Below are positions 1-7,412 of a DNA stretch of 8,475 nt, piece after piece (the first letter of the stretch is position 1; every line of letters starts with the position of its first letter). A program made the translations under genes and the position numbers. Source of the stretch: an uncultured Ruminococcus sp. (GTDB lineage: Bacteria > Bacillota > Clostridia > Oscillospirales > Ruminococcaceae); the NCBI GenBank assembly GCA_900550695.1, contig URTF01000084.1, positions 1-8,475 of the forward strand. The letters are read 5' to 3'. Under the pieces are notes generated by a model that was not told the origin of the DNA, did not search any database, and saw only the letters and a list, made by a program, of their open reading frames with translations.

Positions 1-19
1 CTGTCCCCTTGACCCCTGC

Positions 20-39
20 CACCCTTTAAAAAGCGTGGA
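20..39. repeat. Imperfect palindrome at left edge
   Basis: The bases CCACcCTTTaaAAAGcGTGG read almost the same on both strands. The arms are CCAC/GTGG and CTTT/AAAG, with a single C-C mismatch between them and a 2-base centre. It sits in a C-rich stretch (about 1-40) that contrasts with the very AT-rich DNA from 45 to 176. It could be the end of a dispersed intergenic repeat, a terminator-like hairpin of a gene to the left, or a protein-binding site. The window cannot distinguish these. There is no T-run directly after the stem, so a classical intrinsic terminator is less likely. Confidence 0.35.
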
Positions 40-115
40 CGTAAACTTTAATTTTATGCAACTTTTTTTCGGTAATACACTTTTTCAACAGACTAATATT
101 TTTAAGCATAATATA

Positions 116-144
116 TTGCCAAAAATTTAATGTTATGTTATAAT
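116..144 (+). promoter_or_regulatory. Strong extended -10 SigA-type promoter
   Basis: A -35 box TTGCCA (116-121; one mismatch to TTGACA) is separated by exactly 17 bp from a perfect -10 box TATAAT (139-144). A TG dinucleotide at 136-137 makes it an extended -10 element. Transcription would start near 151, giving a leader of about 25 nt before the ATG at 177. This is the best promoter match seen in the window. No operator-like inverted repeat is evident across it, so nothing visible points to a specific regulator. Confidence 0.75.
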
Positions 145-162
145 TTAATATATTAACTTAAA

Positions 163-168
163 AAGGAA
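163..168 (+). promoter_or_regulatory. Shine-Dalgarno for the acyltransferase-CapA-SGNH gene
   Basis: AAGGAA lies 8 nt before the ATG at 177. It fixes that codon as the start. The encoded N-terminus also begins at the usual place for this acyltransferase family, just before the first membrane helix. Confidence 0.7.
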
Positions 169-176
169 TTGAAAAT

Positions 177-3107
177 ATGGAAAAAATCAAAACAAGGAGT
201 GCATACTGGGATAATATAAAGGGGTTCCTGATGCTCCTTACAGTTTTTGCACACATACTTTATCAGCTTCAGGACACGTCAGCTGTAATAAACGGCATTG
301 TTGACTATATTTATATGTTTCATATGCCTGCGTTCGTTTTTGTATGCGGCTATTTCGGCAAAAGTGAACATTCTCACAGCTTTGAGGCGATAATAAAGCT
401 TATTTTTCTCTACTTCGTTTTCAACAGCGCTGTGGGCTTTATTTATGGCTTTAATTCAATGCTGACGCCGCTGTATTCCTACTGGTTTCTTATTGCGCTC
501 GTTGTGTGGAGGCTCACCGCTCATCGCATAGCGCAGTTTAAGGAGATACAGCTGATCCTTTTTGCGCTGGCAGTGTTCGCCGGCTTTTTCGACAGCATTG
601 ACAACACCTTCGCCGCCGCAAGGATAATCGGGTTCTACCCGTTCTATATGGCAGGATATCTTCTTTCAAATGAAAAGAGCCAAGCGAAGGAAAACACGCC
701 GTACCGCAAAAGAGCTCTCATCGGCGCAGCAATAATTACGGCAGCGGCAGGAATAGCTTTTGCCGCAGAAAAATTCTTCAGCTTTTCCGATAATTCTCTG
801 CAGATGCTGCCTTACAGCGAAACAGCAGACGCTTTCGGCAGGATAGTTCTGTACATTATTGCATCACTTGCGACACTTGCGCTTATGAACATTTCCCCGA
901 ACAGAAATATCCCTCTGCTGACGATGATCGGCAGAAATTCATTGTGGGTGTTTCTCTTCCACCGTCCGTTCACGATCGTAATAAGCAATCTTGTCAGGGG
1001 TATGGATACGGCGGCTGTGATACTCATTTCGATAGCATTTACACTGCTCATTTGTGCTGTGTTCGGCAGTGACATTTTATCCAAATATGCAAACCGGTTT
1101 GCAGACTCGGGAACTGCGCTTTTCACAGGCGGAAGAAAGGCTCTTGCGGCAAAAGCGGTAGTTCTTGTTATCGCACTCGGGTTTGTGGCTTTGATAGTTG
1201 CCGATTCATATTCCGGCATTTCGTTTTCTGACCTTGGCAAGCTTATCAAAGGGGAGGAGATAACAGCGGACGCCGATACAAATGAAAATGCGGAGAGCGA
1301 CATTCTCTATCCCATAATGACCTCACAGCAGGCAGACGCTTTTGACAACGCTTTCAGAATAACTTTTGCAGGTGATCTTATCCTGCTTGAAGATCAGGTC
1401 AAACGTGCTTATAATGGTGAAGGATATGATTTCGGGGACGTTTTTGAATATGCCGAAAAATATATTTCTTCCGCTGACCTTGCGATAGGTGTGTTTGAAG
1501 GTCCGACCGCAGGCGAGGAGGCAGGTTATTCTTCGAGCAACTTTGATGATGGAAAAACGCTCTGGCTGAACTTCCCCGACAGCTTTGCAAACGCTGTACA
1601 AAATGCAGGATTCGACCTTGTTACAACGGCAACAAATCATCTCCTTGACCGTGATGTCGGCGGTGCATTGAGAACTCTTGATATCCTCGACGGGATCGGG
1701 CTTGAACATATCGGTTCGTACAGAACTGCGGAAGAAAAGCAGAACAGCCGCATAAAGCTCGTTGAATCTGACGGCTTGAAAATAGCTGTTCTTGCATATA
1801 CATACGGCAGCAACGGGTATGACAGCGGCGAGCTTGCCAACGGTTATCTTTCATATATTACATCGATTATTTCGGGAACATCGGGCGAACTTTTTGAAAA
1901 GCTCAGGAAAAATGTTGAACAGGACTTTGCCGATGCAAAGGCGCTTGACCCCGATCTTATCGTGGTTCTTCCGCATATCGGAACACAGTTTTCAAATTCT
2001 CCCGACGAGGAGCAGAACGTCTGGTTCGATATCTTCAAACAAAACGGTGCTGATATTATTCTCGGCGACCATGCTCACGCAGTAGAGCCTGCTGTCGTTG
2101 AAGAGTATGAAGGACGGAATGTTTTCACTGCATATTGCCCGGGAAATTTTGCAAATATCTACCGTGAGCAGCAGGGCGACACAAGTATGCTCGTTGACGT
2201 TTATATTGACCGCAGCACAAAAGAAATTATCGGAGGAAGTGTTGTTCCGCTCTATACTCAGGCACCTGCGGACGGGAATTACCGTGCACTGCCGATATAT
2301 GACATTATGACTGACACGGCTCTGCGCAGGGAATTGAGCACGGACGATATCGAGAAAGCGAAAAATGCAAATTCAACCGTTACAAGGGTCGTGTTCGGAC
2401 ATGAAATGGATATTTCATCCGTTACGGAAAGATATTATTTTGACAAAAACGGATTTATCCGTTCAAAAGCAGGAGGACTTGAAATGAATGATGAAATGCG
2501 TTCGGGCAAGCTTTGGAAAGCGATGCAGAATGTGAACTCGGTCTGCTTTATCGGCGACAGCGTGACCGAGGGAACGAAAAACGGCGGCTGTCCGTGGTAT
2601 GAACCGATCGAGGAGCATATTCCCGATAAAACGGTCTATAATTACTCCAAAGGCGGCTGTACGGTTTCATATATGATAGATAATATCGACAGCATCCCCT
2701 CGGCGGAGCTTTACGTTATTGCACTCGGCACAAATGATGTAAGATACCGTGATGAAAGCGTTTGTGCAATGACGGCGGACGATTTTGCGGCTCGTCAGAA
2801 TGAACTGAGATCGCTCCTTATAAAAAAATCTCCCAATGCGCAGTTTGTATTTATTGCACCGTGGTATTCGACCGATGGCGACCCGTTCTGCAAGCTTTCA
2901 TTTACGGCAAAGACTGCTCTGAACGAGGAATACAGCCATGCTCTTGAAAAGTCCTGCGGTGAAAACGGTGATATTTTCATTGATGCGAACGGCTATATCC
3001 GTCAGAAGCTTACCGAAAAGCCCGACAGCTATTACCTGCTCGACCATATCCACCCGAACTGCGGAAAAGGTGCAGTAATGTATTCCGAAGCAGTGCTTTC
3101 AAACTGA
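177..3107 (+). CDS. Membrane acyltransferase-3 / CapA / SGNH-hydrolase fusion protein
   Basis: This is a three-part protein, probably modifying an exported surface polymer; the substrate is unknown. Residues 1-300 resemble the acyltransferase-3 / fucose O-acetylase-like family: YWDNIKG followed by H26 (a Lys15-X10-His pattern in helix 1), FHMPAFVFVCGYF at 48-60, FHRPF at 261-265, and about ten hydrophobic helices. A further helix at about 324-343 leads to the soluble part, which should lie outside the membrane. Residues 393-700 match CapA: TFAGDLIL (D400), FEGP (E441), TNHLLD (N487, H488, D491), LPHIG (H600), GDHAH (D631, H632, H634) and CPGNF at 654-658. Residues 788-976 are SGNH: GDS with S795, SKGG 824-827, GTND 851-854 and DHIH 956-959, so all four blocks are present. 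Acyltransferase-SGNH fusions such as OatA are known; the CapA domain between them is the unusual part. The gene stands alone with its own promoter and a tandem TGA-TAA end. Confidence 0.85.
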   Translation: MEKIKTRSAYWDNIKGFLMLLTVFAHILYQLQDTSAVINGIVDYIYMFHMPAFVFVCGYFGKSEHSHSFEAIIKLIFLYFVFNSAVGFIYGFNSMLTPLYSYWFLIALVVWRLTAHRIAQFKEIQLILFALAVFAGFFDSIDNTFAAARIIGFYPFYMAGYLLSNEKSQAKENTPYRKRALIGAAIITAAAGIAFAAEKFFSFSDNSLQMLPYSETADAFGRIVLYIIASLATLALMNISPNRNIPLLTMIGRNSLWVFLFHRPFTIVISNLVRGMDTAAVILISIAFTLLICAVFGSDILSKYANRFADSGTALFTGGRKALAAKAVVLVIALGFVALIVADSYSGISFSDLGKLIKGEEITADADTNENAESDILYPIMTSQQADAFDNAFRITFAGDLILLEDQVKRAYNGEGYDFGDVFEYAEKYISSADLAIGVFEGPTAGEEAGYSSSNFDDGKTLWLNFPDSFANAVQNAGFDLVTTATNHLLDRDVGGALRTLDILDGIGLEHIGSYRTAEEKQNSRIKLVESDGLKIAVLAYTYGSNGYDSGELANGYLSYITSIISGTSGELFEKLRKNVEQDFADAKALDPDLIVVLPHIGTQFSNSPDEEQNVWFDIFKQNGADIILGDHAHAVEPAVVEEYEGRNVFTAYCPGNFANIYREQQGDTSMLVDVYIDRSTKEIIGGSVVPLYTQAPADGNYRALPIYDIMTDTALRRELSTDDIEKAKNANSTVTRVVFGHEMDISSVTERYYFDKNGFIRSKAGGLEMNDEMRSGKLWKAMQNVNSVCFIGDSVTEGTKNGGCPWYEPIEEHIPDKTVYNYSKGGCTVSYMIDNIDSIPSAELYVIALGTNDVRYRDESVCAMTADDFAARQNELRSLLIKKSPNAQFVFIAPWYSTDGDPFCKLSFTAKTALNEEYSHALEKSCGENGDIFIDANGYIRQKLTEKPDSYYLLDHIHPNCGKGAVMYSEAVLSN

Positions 3108-3108
3108 T

Positions 3109-3155
3109 AAAAAATCCCGAAAACCTCTTTACTTTGGTTTTCGGGATAATTTTTT
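3109..3155. terminator. Bidirectional intrinsic terminator
   Basis: A perfect 12-bp stem (ATCCCGAAAACC at 3114-3125 pairing with 3136-3147) encloses a 10-nt loop. An A-run (3109-3114) lies on the left and a T-run (3150-3155) on the right, so the transcript has a U-tract after the hairpin in both directions. It lies between two convergent genes, just after the stop at 3107 and just before the parC-like stop codon (3154-3156). It should end both the surface-protein transcript and the prmA-parE-parC transcript. Confidence 0.9.
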
Positions 3156-5406
3156 ATATATTCAAGAATGAAAGCTGATCGGCATCTGCTATATCCTTTG
3201 CAAGCGAACCTGCGGCAGGGATAGTTTTAACATAATATTTCGAATATTCAGCTTTCTTTTCTTCGGAAACGGTTTGCGCACCGACTACTTCAGCTTTTGC
3301 TTTGAGCGTCACTACCTGAACGCCTATCGTGTCACGGGTCGTTTTCGGAAGTATCATTCCCGTGTTGAACACAACCGCTCTGCCGTTAGAAGTTGTGAGC
3401 AGAATATCTTCGTTGTCGGCAACGCAGAACATTGCAACGAGCGGTGATTTATCGCTGTAAGCATTGGCAAGCTTTTTGCGGTTCGTTTTGGTTTCGTATG
3501 CATTGAGCGGAACCTTTGCAACCTTACCGTTTGCGAAGATCATAATGAGACAGCCGCTGTAATCGTTGGTGACTATCATCGAACGGAAGTTTTCACCGTC
3601 ATCAAAGCCAAGCTGTGCAGGGATATAAATGCCAAGTTCGGACGCTTTTGTATTTTTGAAGAGCGAAGTTTTGCTCTTATATACCTGCGCTTTATCGGAG
3701 AAGAACAGCAGCTCGCTTCGGTTAGTCGTTTCTACCGAGTTGATGATAAAGTCGCCCTCTTTGAGCTTCTGGTCGCCCGACATACGGAGCGACTGCGGAG
3801 TTATTTTCTTGAAATAGCCGCTCTGCGAAATGAACAGCGTTACAGGGAAGTCAGGTGTATCGTCCTCTTCGGTTTCTTCCTCCTCGCCTGCGGTATAGAT
3901 AAAGAGCGTTTTTCTCGGCTGGCGGTACTTGCGGCTGACTTCATTAAGCTCGTCAATGATAAGATTCTTGACCTTTTTATCGTCTTTGAGGATATCTTCC
4001 ATTTCTGCAATGGACTTTTCAAGATCTTCTATCTCGGAGATACGGTTGAGAATGTACTCCTTATTGAGATGACGGAGCTTTATTTCGGCAACATAATCAG
4101 CCTGCGTTTCGTCTATGCCGAAGCCTATCATAAGGTTTGGAACGACTTCCGTTTCTTCCTCGGTCTCACGGACGATCTTTACAGCCTTGTCGATATCAAG
4201 CAGTATCTTCTTCAAGCCTTTGAGCAGGTGGAGCTTGCTCTTTTTCTTTGAAAGCTCAAAATAAACTCTGCGCTTTACGCACTCCTTACGGAAAGCTACC
4301 CATTCCTCGAGAATTTCCCGAACGCCCATTACCCTTGGCATACCACCGATAAGGATATTGAAGTTGCAGGCATAGGAATCCTGGAGAGGCGTCATTCGGA
4401 ACAGCTTTTTCATCAGCTTGTCGGGGTCAACGCCCTTTTTGATATCGATAGCTATTTTCAGACCGTTGATGTCGGTCTCGTCACGGATATAGGAAATTTC
4501 GCTTATCTTTCCGCCCTTTACAAGCTCGATTATCTTATCCATAATGGCTTCGATAGTCGTTGTAGGCGGTATTTCCGTTACCTCGATGCAGTTTGAAGCT
4601 TCGTCAAAGTTATATTTTGAGCGGATTTTTATCGAACCTCTGCCCGTTTCATAGACGTTTTTCAGTTCGTGTTCGTCATAGATTATAAAGCCGCCGCCCG
4701 GAAAATCGGGACCTTTGAGCGTTGACATTATATCATGCTCGGGATTGCGTATCAGTCCGACAGTCGTTTCGCATACTTCCGCAAGGTTGAACGGGCATAC
4801 CGCACTCGCCATTGAAACGGCGATACCGACATTCGCATTGACGAGGACTGACGGAAATGTTGCAGGGAGAAGTGTCGGTTCGGTGGTTTCGTTATCATAG
4901 TTCGGGACGAAATCGACCGTGTCCTTATCGATATCACTGAAAAGCTCTGCACATATCGGTGCGAGCTTTGCTTCGGTGTATCGTGAAGCGGCATAAGCCA
5001 TATTTTTTGAATATGCTTTACCGAAGTTGCCCTTGCTGTCTACATAAGGGTGAAGAAGTGCTTCGTTGCCCTTGGAAAGACGAACCATCGTTTCATAGAT
5101 AGCCGCATCGCCGTGAGGGTTGAGCTTCATAGTCTGTCCGACGATGTTCGCAGACTTGGTTTTTGCGCCCGTGAGAAGTCCCATTTTATACATTGTATAG
5201 AGGAGCTTTCTGTGCGAGGGCTTGAAGCCGTCTATCTCGGGGAGCGCACGGGAGATGATAACGCTCATCGCATACGGCATATAGTTTTTTTCGAGGGTAT
5301 CGGTAATAGTTTCTTCCGCAACTATACCGCTGCCTGCGATATACGCATCGGGCATACCGACTGTTTTTTTCTTAGGCGCTGATTTGCCTGAATTTTTTCT
5401 TGCCAT
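3154..5406 (-). CDS. parC: Type IIA DNA topoisomerase subunit A (topoisomerase IV ParC-like)
   Basis: This is the DNA-cleaving subunit of a type IIA topoisomerase. It cuts and rejoins both strands so that another duplex can pass through, and works as A2B2 with the adjacent B subunit. The winged-helix and cleavage region is at about 30-180. The active-site pair is R142-Y143 in SRYTEAKL, and the quinolone-region motif NPHGDAAIYE is at 96-105. A tower and coiled-coil region follows at about 365-495, with an acidic linker (508-519). The C-terminal domain (about 520-710) has beta-pinwheel-like repeats but no GyrA-box (QRRGGKG), so I call it topoisomerase IV-like rather than gyrase. At 750 aa it is a little shorter than typical ParC/GyrA (about 800). 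Ala101 sits where Ser is usual, and Asn96 where His is usual. It is the last gene of the operon, 16 bp after the B subunit. A gyrase-like annotation cannot be excluded without phylogeny. Confidence 0.88.
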   Translation of the reverse strand: MARKNSGKSAPKKKTVGMPDAYIAGSGIVAEETITDTLEKNYMPYAMSVIISRALPEIDGFKPSHRKLLYTMYKMGLLTGAKTKSANIVGQTMKLNPHGDAAIYETMVRLSKGNEALLHPYVDSKGNFGKAYSKNMAYAASRYTEAKLAPICAELFSDIDKDTVDFVPNYDNETTEPTLLPATFPSVLVNANVGIAVSMASAVCPFNLAEVCETTVGLIRNPEHDIMSTLKGPDFPGGGFIIYDEHELKNVYETGRGSIKIRSKYNFDEASNCIEVTEIPPTTTIEAIMDKIIELVKGGKISEISYIRDETDINGLKIAIDIKKGVDPDKLMKKLFRMTPLQDSYACNFNILIGGMPRVMGVREILEEWVAFRKECVKRRVYFELSKKKSKLHLLKGLKKILLDIDKAVKIVRETEEETEVVPNLMIGFGIDETQADYVAEIKLRHLNKEYILNRISEIEDLEKSIAEMEDILKDDKKVKNLIIDELNEVSRKYRQPRKTLFIYTAGEEEETEEDDTPDFPVTLFISQSGYFKKITPQSLRMSGDQKLKEGDFIINSVETTNRSELLFFSDKAQVYKSKTSLFKNTKASELGIYIPAQLGFDDGENFRSMIVTNDYSGCLIMIFANGKVAKVPLNAYETKTNRKKLANAYSDKSPLVAMFCVADNEDILLTTSNGRAVVFNTGMILPKTTRDTIGVQVVTLKAKAEVVGAQTVSEEKKAEYSKYYVKTIPAAGSLAKDIADADQLSFLNI

Positions 5407-5414
5407 TTATCCCG

Positions 5415-5422
5415 CCCCCCTT
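5415..5422 (-). promoter_or_regulatory. G-rich Shine-Dalgarno for parC
   Basis: On the minus strand AAGGGGGG starts immediately after the TAA of the B-subunit gene and lies 8 nt before the parC ATG. A ribosome finishing the upstream gene would stop on this site. This favours coupled, equal synthesis of the two subunits. Confidence 0.65.
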
Positions 5423-7396
5423 TTATGAAATATCCGCAAGTTCAAGATACTTGCAGCCGTATTCGGAGATATAGTCTTTTCTGCCCTGCAGGTTGTCGCC
5501 GAGCAGAAGATCAAACATATTCGCTGTTGCTTCCATATCGACAGGAGTTACCTTTATAAGACGGCGTGTTTCGGGGTTCATTGTTGTGAGCGACATCATT
5601 TCGGGGTCGTTCTCACCAAGACCTTTCGAGCGGTCGATCTTATATTTCTGGTCGCCTATCATTCCGAGTATCTCGCCCTTTTCCTTTTCGTTATAAGCGA
5701 AGTAGGTCTTGTCCTTTGTCGTGATCTCAAACAGCGGAGATTCTGCAATATAAACATATCCCTGCTCGATAAGCGTCGGAGTAAGACGGTAAAGCATCGT
5801 AAGGATAAGCGTTCTTATCTGGAAGCCGTCAACATCGGCATCGGTACAGATTATGATCTTGTTCCAACGGAGGTTGTCGATATTAAAGGTCGAAAGCTCC
5901 TTGTTTGCCTTGGTTGTGACCTCAACACCGCAGCCGAGGACTTTTATAAGGTCTGTGATGATATCGTTCTTGAAAATTTTCGCATAATCGGCTTTAAGGC
6001 AGTTGAGGATTTTTCCGCGAACCGGAATGATAGCCTGAAATTCGGCATCACGGGCGGTTTTGCACGAGCCGAGAGCCGAGTCACCCTCAACGATGAAAAT
6101 TTCACGCCTTGAAAGGTCTTTTGTACGGCAGTCTACGAATTTTTCGACCATATTTGCAAGGTCTATCTGCTTTGTGAGGTTGTTTTTCGTGTTCTGTCTG
6201 ATACGTTCGGCAGATTCACGGCTTCGCTTGTTTATGAGTATCTGGTCGGCGATCTTGTTCGCATCGTCGGGGTTCTCGATGAAGTAAACCTCGAGCGAAT
6301 GTTTGAGAAAATCGACCATATTGTCATATATAGACTTGTTGTTGATAGCTTTTTTGGTCTGGTTAGCGTAGGAAGTATAGGTCGAGAATGTGGACGAAAC
6401 GAGAACAAGGCTGTCGAGAACGTCATCGTCCTTTATCGACTTTTCGCCTGCTTTATATTTTCCGCTTGTCTTTATATAGTTGTCGATGAACGAACGGAAC
6501 GCCTGACGGACGGCTTTCTGCGGCGAACCCTCGTGTTCAAGGTAGCTGGAGTTATGGTAATACTCCTGAAAGCTTACTTTGTTTGAAAAAGCAAATGCGC
6601 AGGAGAGCTTCATTTTATACTCGGGGCGGTCGTCGCTGTCACGGCCTTTGCGCTCGCAGGAGACGAACTGTCGGGCAGTAAGTCCGTCATTGCCGATTAT
6701 CTCGTCGATATAGTCGGTGATGCCGTTTTCATAGTAATAAACAGCCTCGTCAAAGCCGCCCGTTGCAAGCTCATAACGGAAAACGAATGTGACCTTCGGG
6801 TTTACGACAGCCTGCTTTTTCATCATATTCTCGAAGTATTCACGCTCGATATTTATGTCTGTAAAAACCGCTGTATCGGGACGCCAGCGTGTTCTTGTAC
6901 CCGTCTGCTTGCCCTTATACGGTTCTTTTGAAAGTCCGCCGATATTCTCGCCGTGTTCAAAGTGGAGGTTATACTTGAAACCGTCACGGAGAACTTCAAC
7001 GTCCATAAATTCCGATGCATACTGCGTTGCGCAAGCGCCCAAGCCGTTAAGACCGAGGGAGAATTCATAGTCGGTGTTGTCATATTTGCCGCCTGCGTAA
7101 AGCTCGCAGTAGACAAGCTCCCAGTTATATCTTCCCTCAGCGTTGTTATAGTCAACGGGGCAGCCTCGTCCGCAGTCGACAACTTCGATAGACTTGTCCT
7201 GATAGTAGGTGACGGTTATCTTGTCGCCGTGGCCGCCTCTGGCTTCGTCTATGGAGTTGGAGATTATCTCAAAAACGGAGTGCTTACAGCCCTCGAGATC
7301 GTCCGAACCGAAGATAACGGCAGGGCGAAGTCTAACTCGGTCTGCGCCTTTGAGCATCGAGATACTTTCGTTGTCATAATTCTTCTTTTTTGCCAT
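5423..7396 (-). CDS. parE: Type IIA DNA topoisomerase subunit B (topoisomerase IV ParE-like)
   Basis: This is the ATPase subunit, which clamps and passes the transported DNA segment in partnership with the A subunit downstream. The GHKL ATPase domain (about 15-220) shows FEIISNSIDEA (E43, N47), DCGRG at 74-78 (D74 for adenine), AGGK at 101-104 and GLNGLGA (115-121). The transducer domain carries the QTK loop at 346-348. The TOPRIM domain has EGDS (437-440) and DADVD (519-523), so the metal-binding acids E437, D519, D521 and D523 are all kept. PVRGKILN is at 458-465 and KGLGE at 591-595. At 657 aa it matches ParE-type proteins and lacks the insert seen in proteobacterial GyrB. Departures from the usual sequence include EGDSALG instead of EGDSAGG, DGFQI instead of DGxHI, and RSKGLGE instead of RYKGLGE. 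The gene begins 15 bp after prmA. The start agrees with the family N-terminus (YDNESISML). Confidence 0.9.
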   Translation of the reverse strand: MAKKKNYDNESISMLKGADRVRLRPAVIFGSDDLEGCKHSVFEIISNSIDEARGGHGDKITVTYYQDKSIEVVDCGRGCPVDYNNAEGRYNWELVYCELYAGGKYDNTDYEFSLGLNGLGACATQYASEFMDVEVLRDGFKYNLHFEHGENIGGLSKEPYKGKQTGTRTRWRPDTAVFTDINIEREYFENMMKKQAVVNPKVTFVFRYELATGGFDEAVYYYENGITDYIDEIIGNDGLTARQFVSCERKGRDSDDRPEYKMKLSCAFAFSNKVSFQEYYHNSSYLEHEGSPQKAVRQAFRSFIDNYIKTSGKYKAGEKSIKDDDVLDSLVLVSSTFSTYTSYANQTKKAINNKSIYDNMVDFLKHSLEVYFIENPDDANKIADQILINKRSRESAERIRQNTKNNLTKQIDLANMVEKFVDCRTKDLSRREIFIVEGDSALGSCKTARDAEFQAIIPVRGKILNCLKADYAKIFKNDIITDLIKVLGCGVEVTTKANKELSTFNIDNLRWNKIIICTDADVDGFQIRTLILTMLYRLTPTLIEQGYVYIAESPLFEITTKDKTYFAYNEKEKGEILGMIGDQKYKIDRSKGLGENDPEMMSLTTMNPETRRLIKVTPVDMEATANMFDLLLGDNLQGRKDYISEYGCKYLELADIS

Positions 7397-7406
7397 TTAC
7401 AATCTG

Positions 7407-7412
7407 CCCTTT
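7407..7412 (-). promoter_or_regulatory. Shine-Dalgarno for parE overlapping the prmA stop
   Basis: On the minus strand TGAAAGGG combines the prmA stop codon (TGA, 7414-7412) with the AAAGGG site. The spacing to the parE ATG is 10 nt. The overlap of a base between stop and ribosome site suggests translational coupling of parE to prmA. Confidence 0.65.

Noticed and set aside
2..130. Open frame running in from the left edge and ending at a TAA at 128-130, as a possible tail of an upstream gene.
   Set aside because: It runs through an AT-rich stretch and the -35 box of the promoter, its composition changes abruptly, and the peptide has no recognisable motif. A non-coding repeat or leader is more likely.
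812..1303. Minus-strand open frame (163 codons) inside the surface-protein gene.
   Set aside because: It lies opposite membrane helices of a well-supported gene, and its Ser/Ala-rich product has no recognisable domain.
3154..7396. Calling the pair DNA gyrase (gyrA/gyrB).
   Set aside because: No GyrA-box is present, the B subunit is of the shorter ParE size, and the B-then-A order with a tiny gap fits topoisomerase IV as well. The label remains open to phylogenetic testing.
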